From Cyanobacteria bacterium HKST-UBA02 (GTDB lineage: Bacteria; Cyanobacteriota; Vampirovibrionia; Obscuribacterales; Obscuribacteraceae): a stretch of 26,119 nt of DNA. The translations under genes and the position numbers were made by a program. Positions 21,884 through 26,119 of the stretch are shown here, in pieces (position 1 is the first letter of the stretch; the number at the start of each line of letters is the position of its first letter). The notes beneath the pieces are model-generated. The model saw nothing but the letters and a program-made list of their open reading frames with translations. It ran no database searches and was not told the origin of the DNA. The stretch spans positions 1 through 26,119 of the forward strand of contig JAGQHH010000041.1 in NCBI GenBank assembly GCA_020431945.1, written 5' to 3'.

Positions 21884-22249
21884 CTAGAAGATCGATTTCT
21901 CGAATCCATACTCGAGGGCGTCGCTGTACTCCTCTTCGGAGAAGCCCCGGCAGAGTTTCGCCAGCTCGTCCAGGAAGATCCGCTGGCTGTCCGGAAGCTC
22001 GAAAACCGTCCCGGCCGGATTGATGGATGCCCAACGGAAGACGAGCCGGCAGGCATTGTCGAAAAGCGAGCGCACCCTGGTCCAGGCTGACTCGTACTGG
22101 CGGTCCGTGAATCCAGGCACCCGCTCTCTCAGTTCTTTGATCGCATCTTTTCTCGAGAGCTCTTCCGGATTCTCTCTGTAGAGCTCGAAAGCATTACGGA
22201 GAAGGGCTTTCTTGTCCTCTGATGCTTGTGATTTCGAGTCTGGTGACAT
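21884..22249 (-). CDS. Hypothetical small helical protein
   Basis: This 121-residue charged protein is predicted by eye to be mostly helical (KKALLRNAFELYRENPEELSRKDAIKELRERV; SEEEYSDALEYGFEKSIF). It is without signal peptide, membrane span or known motif. An FTDRQYESAWTRVRSLFDNACRLVF stretch is aromatic and could form a core. The ribosome binding site is weak (GAG close to the ATG). It ends 12 nt from the convergent HD gene, leaving no room for a terminator. On the minus strand a TATAAT lies within the inverted-repeat copy 6, about 85 nt upstream, and could serve as its promoter. Confidence 0.7.
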   Translation of the reverse strand: MSPDSKSQASEDKKALLRNAFELYRENPEELSRKDAIKELRERVPGFTDRQYESAWTRVRSLFDNACRLVFRWASINPAGTVFELPDSQRIFLDELAKLCRGFSEEEYSDALEYGFEKSIF

Positions 22250-22330
22250 GGCTCAAGTTTTGCAGGGATGTTCTACAGAGCATTGTACGGCACTGGTACG
22301 AAGCCGAAAATAGCTATGCATTCCTTTGGT

Positions 22331-22349
22331 ATATTATAAGCAATAGTAT
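22331..22349. repeat. AT-rich inverted-repeat element, copy 6
   Basis: ATATTA-TAAGCAA-TAGTAT has a core identical to copy 5 and lies just after the U-tract of the cytidine deaminase terminator (minus strand). Confidence 0.75.
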
Positions 22350-22357
22350 AACAGCGG

Positions 22358-22407
22358 TAAAAAGGACGCCGGAAAGACCCAGGGGAGAACCCGGGACTCT
22401 CGGCGTC
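22358..22407 (-). terminator. Terminator of the cytidine deaminase gene
   Basis: On the minus strand GACGCCG (22407-22401) pairs with CGGCGTC (22371-22365), with further pairing inside, and is followed by CTTTTTACC. Confidence 0.82.
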
Positions 22408-22432
22408 GCGAAAAGCTCAGTAGCAATCCCGA

Positions 22433-23311
22433 TTACAGGGACTCGGGACCGAAGGAGTCGGGCAGGAGCTCAGTGAGAGCACTGTTTACCACCTGCCGGT
22501 CGGGACCGACCAGGTCGATGGGGGCTTCCGCTCCGAACTCGCGAAGAACCTGGAGGCTTTCGCCGTCGATGGGGTTGACGGCGGTGGGGTCGTCCACGGT
22601 GACGATCAGGCGCACGTCCTTGCTGAAGCCTGCGGTGCGGGCAGTCCGCATCGCCACGGTTTCCGCCAGGGCCGAGCCGCCGTAGGAGGCGTTGTCGTCC
22701 GAGATACCCGGGAAGACACGCACGGCGCCTTTCTCGTTGGCGGCGACGAAGAGCGCAGAGCGGGGGCGCTTGGAGTACGGCACATAAGCCCGCGACTTCA
22801 GTGCTGCGACCCGCCGAATCAGCTTCTGATCCTCGGGGCTCAGCTGGCCGAAGGCGATGGCGGCGGCGGTGGCAGCCGGCAGCAGATCGCCGACGAGAGC
22901 GCGCCGGACGTTGCTGTCGGTATCCACCACGTTCAGGAGGACGGCATCGCGACCGAACTGGTTGAGCACCTGACGGCAGAGACCGCAGGGAGAACCGCCG
23001 GGATACTTGCGGCAGAGCACCGCCACGGCCAGGAACTGCTTGAAGCCCATGAGGGCGGCAGTGGTAGCGGCGTTGCGCTCAGCACAGATGGTGGCCGGAA
23101 AATAGTCGTTCTCGACGTTGCAACCGGGGAAGAACCTGGTTTCGCCGCCGGCATTTGCAGCATGGATAGCGGCGCCGACAGGGAAGTCCGACTGGAAGCA
23201 GAGCTTGTGATCCGCAGAGCTGTTGGCTCCTTTCCAGGCGAGCTTGACGAGCTCCTGGTGGTCGGAGTCGAGATCGTTGAAGCGGACGAAGATTCCTAAC
23301 GGTTTGTTCAT
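22433..23311 (-). CDS. cdd: Cytidine deaminase, two-domain type
   Basis: This 292-residue protein has an N-terminal catalytic domain with DFPVGAAI (42-49) and TICAERNA, with Cys76 as zinc ligand and Glu78 as proton shuttle. SPCGLCRQVL holds zinc ligands Cys109 and Cys112. The second half (about 165-270) repeats the fold, including AYVPYSKRPRSALFVA and SALAETVAMRTA. It has lost the zinc cysteines (CAE became LAE), as in the two-domain dimeric deaminase of Escherichia coli. The enzyme turns (deoxy)cytidine into (deoxy)uridine in pyrimidine salvage. AAAGGA lies about 9 nt before the ATG. It is a single-gene unit with its own terminator. Confidence 0.92.
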   Translation of the reverse strand: MNKPLGIFVRFNDLDSDHQELVKLAWKGANSSADHKLCFQSDFPVGAAIHAANAGGETRFFPGCNVENDYFPATICAERNAATTAALMGFKQFLAVAVLCRKYPGGSPCGLCRQVLNQFGRDAVLLNVVDTDSNVRRALVGDLLPAATAAAIAFGQLSPEDQKLIRRVAALKSRAYVPYSKRPRSALFVAANEKGAVRVFPGISDDNASYGGSALAETVAMRTARTAGFSKDVRLIVTVDDPTAVNPIDGESLQVLREFGAEAPIDLVGPDRQVVNSALTELLPDSFGPESL

Positions 23312-23709
23312 GGATGTGGGTCCTTTAGCAGGCAGGTCTGCCTGGTGAGCATATTAGCCTGCTCTTACAGAAATGACAGCCATTTTTCGTCCAGACTGAA
23401 TCCGAAAGCAGGCTGCACAGAGGCTTCCGGGATCAGTACCACAGGTTCTGCTGACTGGCCGCTGATCCGCCGTTCCGACAAATGGGTCGGAAAAACAGGT
23501 GCAGGGGCTTGGAGTTCAGTTATACGGGGGAGTCAGAGCACAATAATCGAGCAGAACTTGAGGAGACTCTCGACCATATCTTTCTAGTTTCGGGTTATCA
23601 AGAGATCTGATCTTGATTGTGAAGGTGATAAATGCCTTCTGAGCAGCTTCTTATGACAGTCCCGCTGGCGAAACTGCGCGAGGTATCCGGGTGAATGCGT
23701 CGACCCGGT
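23312..23709. other. 398-nt gap without a gene
   Basis: This contains the upstream region of the cytidine deaminase gene and the downstream side of the DUF6265-like gene. A CAAGA-N7-TCTTG inverted repeat occurs at 23600-23616, containing AGAGATCTGATCTT. No strong terminator with a U-run is evident after the stop at 23710. A short plus-strand open frame has no ribosome binding site. Confidence 0.4.
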
Positions 23710-24222
23710 CTATTTCACCAGGACATAATCGAAAGCATCTACCCGGGGGCTTCCTTCTTTTTTGATTTCTACTTCGACCCTCAGGCGATTGCGCACTCTT
23801 CTGTAGCTGATCTTCACCTGATGAGCGGGGTTGTTGTTGGCGAATACTGCCAGACCGTCGCCGAGCTCGATCAGGTGACAGTCTCCGCATTCTCGATCGT
23901 CGCTCCAGCCCTCGAGCTTCGCATTGAAATGACGCATGCGAAGGACAGGCTTTCGGTCTTCTTCGGTGATGGTAAGAAGCTCGTAGAAAGTGGTTTTGCC
24001 TTCTTTTACGAAGCGGCAATAGCCGGTCATGCTTTTGCCCAGGCTTTTCGACCAGTACTCTTCAATCTTATTGCCGTCGGTCCGCCAGCATCCGCTCAGA
24101 AAGTTAAGATCGGCAATGCTCGCCCGCACCTGTCCTGTCTCGCCGGCATAACCTGCCGAGGTCGAGAGTTGAAGAACCAGTGCGACTATTGCTGTGCCGC
24201 GAAGCTTCGCCGAAATAGACAA
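23710..24222 (-). CDS. Secreted protein with DUF6265-like domain
   Basis: This protein of about 170 residues resembles the uncharacterised DUF6265 family. The LNFLSGCWRTDGN opening is followed by IEEYWSKSLGKSMTGYCRFVKEGKTTFYELL and then PVLRMRHFNAKLEGWSDD, so a small beta-barrel is expected. A signal peptide precedes it (basic SAKLRG, hydrophobic TAIVALVLQL, cleavage near AGYA-GE), so it is exported. I prefer TTG 24222, which has GGAAGG 8 nt upstream. The ATG at 24264 lies within the inverted-repeat element and lacks a ribosome binding site; the reading frame is open to it. The paired Cys residues in ECGDC may be redox- or metal-related. It follows the MFS gene but is separated from it by a terminator. 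Confidence 0.8.
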   Translation of the reverse strand: MSISAKLRGTAIVALVLQLSTSAGYAGETGQVRASIADLNFLSGCWRTDGNKIEEYWSKSLGKSMTGYCRFVKEGKTTFYELLTITEEDRKPVLRMRHFNAKLEGWSDDRECGDCHLIELGDGLAVFANNNPAHQVKISYRRVRNRLRVEVEIKKEGSPRVDAFDYVLVK

Positions 24223-24262
24223 TTCGAGAGCCTTCCATTGCTTGAACGCTGGCAATATTAGC

Positions 24263-24281
24263 ATATTAAATACGATAGTAG
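24263..24281. repeat. AT-rich inverted-repeat element, copy 7
   Basis: ATATTA-AATACGA-TAGTAG lies downstream of the MFS terminator on the minus strand and overlaps the ATG at 24264 of the following reading frame. Confidence 0.6.
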
Positions 24282-24290
24282 AACTTGCCG

Positions 24291-24340
24291 AAAAAACAGT
24301 AACTGAGAAGACGGACCGGCACGAGGCCTGGTCCGTCTTC
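24291..24340 (-). terminator. Terminator of the MFS transporter gene
   Basis: GAAGACGGACC and GGTCCGTCTTC pair perfectly over 11 bp (24307-24340), followed on the minus strand by TCAGTTACTGTTTTTT. Confidence 0.92.
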
Positions 24341-24365
24341 CCGTTACTAGAAAAATCACCCCTGG

Positions 24366-25658
24366 CTATTTATCCCCGTCCAGATGAATCATTCGGGAAG
24401 CCACCGAGAGGTAGATGGTGGCTGCTACGGCGACGATGGCAGCGCTCAATAGAAGCGTGTAAGTGATGCCGATGGTGGATGCCAGATAGCCGGCAAGCAT
24501 CGCCGCGAAGGGCGTGAAGCCGAGCATGCAGGTGGAATAGACGCCCATGATTCGGCCGCGCTTCTCGGAAGGCACCGCCATTTGCACCAGGGAAAGCCCG
24601 CCTGAGAGCTGCACGCTTATGGATACTCCACCTAGGGCCAGAGCCACCAGGGAAAGAATCGTCCAGGGGGACAGCGCCACTATGGTGATTGCCACAGCAA
24701 GCGCCAGGGGAGCCAGACCGATGATCCGGCGGAGGTTCTGATTGTCCGGCTTGCTCGCCAGAGCGAGGGAGCCGACGAGGGCCCCGACTCCGGCAGCGGC
24801 TGACAGGAATCCGAGGGTGGAAGCGTTCCCGCCCAGGAGTCTGTCGACAATCACCGGCAGCAACACGCTGTACTGGAAGCCGAACATTCCCGTGGCGATG
24901 GAGAGCAGCAGAACTGTCACTACCGGTGGTGAGAGCAGGACGGACATCAGCCCGGGCTCTTCGGTCTGTTTGCTTGGATCCGAATTCGGAGCTTGCTCGG
25001 TCCTCTCCTTTTCTTCCGGATTCACCCGGATCATAGTCAGGGTGACCAGGGCGGCGATGAAGCTTACTGCGTTGATGCCGAAACAGATAGCTTCGCCGAA
25101 GATGCCTATGAGCACTCCAGCCAGGGCCGGACCGATCATTCGACAGGTGTTCCAGACCGCCGAGTTCAGAGCAATGGCGTTTGTGAGGTGCTCCTTGTCC
25201 ACGAGGTCAGGTACGAAGGCCTGCCTGGTGGGCAGATCGAGAGCCGTGATGCAACCTCCCAGCAATGCCAGGGCAACAATCAGGGGGTAGCTGATCGCAC
25301 CGGTGACCACCAGGGTGAAAAGCACGATCGCCTGGAGCATTGCCAGGGTCTGCATGGTGAGGAGTACCCGGCGACGATCGAATCGGTCGGCCAGGGTTCC
25401 ACCGAAGTAAGTCAGCAGGAGCAATGGAACGCTCCCTGCAAACGATACGATACCCAGCGCTGTAGCTGAGTCCGTCATCGTATAAACGAGCCAGGGAAGC
25501 GCCGTGATCTGCATCCAGGTGCCGCATAGCGAGATCACCTGTCCGATGCTGTAGACGCGGAAGTTCCTGTTGCTCAACGAACGGAAGGTCTTGCCGAACT
25601 CCCGCTCTCCGTTGTTTGGCGAGCCAAACCATCCAATTAGCGTTTCAATGAGATTCAT
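24366..25658 (-). CDS. MFS transporter (MFS_3/EntS-like exporter)
   Basis: This 430-residue membrane protein has about twelve hydrophobic spans in two halves joined by a charged loop (EEKERTEQAPNSDPSKQTEE). Features of the EntS-like branch are FRVYSIGQVISLCGTWMQITALPWLVY, the loop motif GGTLADRFDRRRVLL, and LPTRQAFVPDLV with NAIALNSAVWNTCRMIGPALAG. The second half has EKRGRIMGVYS. Relatives export siderophores, macrolides or other small molecules by proton antiport; the substrate here is unknown. I chose ATG 25658 (GGAG about 9 nt upstream) over an in-frame ATG at 25718, since the family begins near there. It is a single-gene unit with a strong terminator. Confidence 0.9.
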   Translation of the reverse strand: MNLIETLIGWFGSPNNGEREFGKTFRSLSNRNFRVYSIGQVISLCGTWMQITALPWLVYTMTDSATALGIVSFAGSVPLLLLTYFGGTLADRFDRRRVLLTMQTLAMLQAIVLFTLVVTGAISYPLIVALALLGGCITALDLPTRQAFVPDLVDKEHLTNAIALNSAVWNTCRMIGPALAGVLIGIFGEAICFGINAVSFIAALVTLTMIRVNPEEKERTEQAPNSDPSKQTEEPGLMSVLLSPPVVTVLLLSIATGMFGFQYSVLLPVIVDRLLGGNASTLGFLSAAAGVGALVGSLALASKPDNQNLRRIIGLAPLALAVAITIVALSPWTILSLVALALGGVSISVQLSGGLSLVQMAVPSEKRGRIMGVYSTCMLGFTPFAAMLAGYLASTIGITYTLLLSAAIVAVAATIYLSVASRMIHLDGDK

Positions 25659-26119
25659 TGACCCGATCTCCTTGTCAGATAGCAATGGCCCGGCTTTTCG
25701 AGTCGGGCTACAGTTCATCTCACAGCCTCAGTCATACCTGTCCGGACGCCTGGTGGGCGCGGGTCGGGTGAGCAGAGCAGTGAACAGTGTTAAAAAATCA
25801 AATCGAGCTGGTGTTTTTTAAATTCAAAAATCAAACATGCTCTCAAGCTAATAGACTGCCATGATCAATTACCTGCCAGGTTGGTTATTAAACGCTCAAA
25901 ATCCGGTTGTCATGAGGTTATCGGGTTGGCGAAGCTATCGGAGCCTTGCGCGGGTCTGGCTTTCAGCCGCCCGTTGTCAACAGAAGTGGTGTCGTATTTG
26001 ATGAATCGAGCATCTAGTGAGCGCTCCCGGATTCGCTCGACCCCCTTGTAACAGGCTCTAAATCATTGTCGTTCACAATTATTTTTTGACCTGCCGCGAT
26101 CCCCGCTGGTAAGACAGAT
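25659..26119. other. 461-nt region to the window end, no gene seen
   Basis: This contains the promoter region of the MFS gene and AT-richer sequence to the end. Near the end TTGACC (about 26086) is followed after about 18 nt by TAAGAC, a poor promoter match. I see no reading frame with a ribosome binding site, terminator stem or RNA gene. A gene may begin beyond the edge. Confidence 0.4.

Noticed and set aside
4929..23614. A shared 14-mer AGAGATCTGATCTT at 4929 and 23601, with partial matches at 7314, 14335 and 18486, considered as a common upstream operator.
   Set aside because: In 26 kb about two shared 14-mers are expected by chance on both strands, and AGATCTGA also occurs inside coding sequence (6713).
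1638..24281. The ATAYTA-N7-TAGTA repeats as promoters, since some contain TATAAT-like strings.
   Set aside because: Two copies lie between convergent genes, only some have a -10-like hexamer, and no copy lies in a divergent gap. A promoter role may still apply to the 22331 copy alone.
1..26119. CRISPR array, tRNA, rRNA, insertion sequence or prophage.
   Set aside because: I looked for regularly spaced repeats, cloverleaf arms with CCA ends, transposase or integrase motifs and phage structural genes, and found none.

Overview
The window is bacterial chromosomal DNA of moderately high GC (about 55-58% by eye). It uses ATG, GTG and TTG starts and all three standard stops. Transcription units are short and most end in a strong stem-loop plus U-tract. 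I see no tRNA, rRNA, CRISPR array, transposase, integrase or phage structural gene. About half of the proteins belong to no family I recognise. A type II-lipoprotein signal and several multispan transporters show a free-living-type envelope. The lineage cannot be fixed from this sequence; an uncultured, poorly sampled group is my low-confidence guess.

Left part (1-5144): the start of an EamA-type transporter (minus, cut by the window edge), a plus-strand pair of unrecognised helical proteins (402-1571), and a minus-strand pair with a CocE/NonD serine hydrolase (2507-4537) upstream of a cyanophycinase-like S51 peptidase (1723-2475). Then comes a 0.6 kb gap without genes.

Middle (5145-9811, all plus): two tandem paralogous ~80-residue proteins that share a 16-nt element just 3' of their stop codons, an SPFH/slipin protein, and a four-gene cluster made of a radical SAM enzyme plus three small unrecognised proteins with stable stem-loops in every intergenic gap. 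This cluster is the best candidate for an undescribed system.

Minus-strand block (9957-18334): an OB/TRAM-like plus TPR-like protein (9957-10943), an 854-residue SbmA/YddA-type ABC exporter with an extra N-terminal membrane domain, and a five-gene run (18334 to 14578) of histidine phosphatase, isochorismatase-like hydrolase, repeat-bearing lipoprotein and two tandem unrecognised paralogs. The last paralog appears frameshifted near its end.

Right part (19008-26119): a putative zinc metallopeptidase with an HExxxH motif followed by a YciA-type acyl-CoA thioesterase, an HD-domain protein related to (p)ppGpp hydrolases but lacking key acidic residues, a small helical protein, a two-domain cytidine deaminase, a DUF6265-like secreted protein and an MFS exporter.

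A theme across the window is a short AT-rich inverted repeat (consensus ATAYTA-N7-TAGTA) found seven times, always 3' of genes next to a terminator and never in a divergent promoter gap. Two copies share 21 identical bases. It is a family of intergenic elements I do not recognise.
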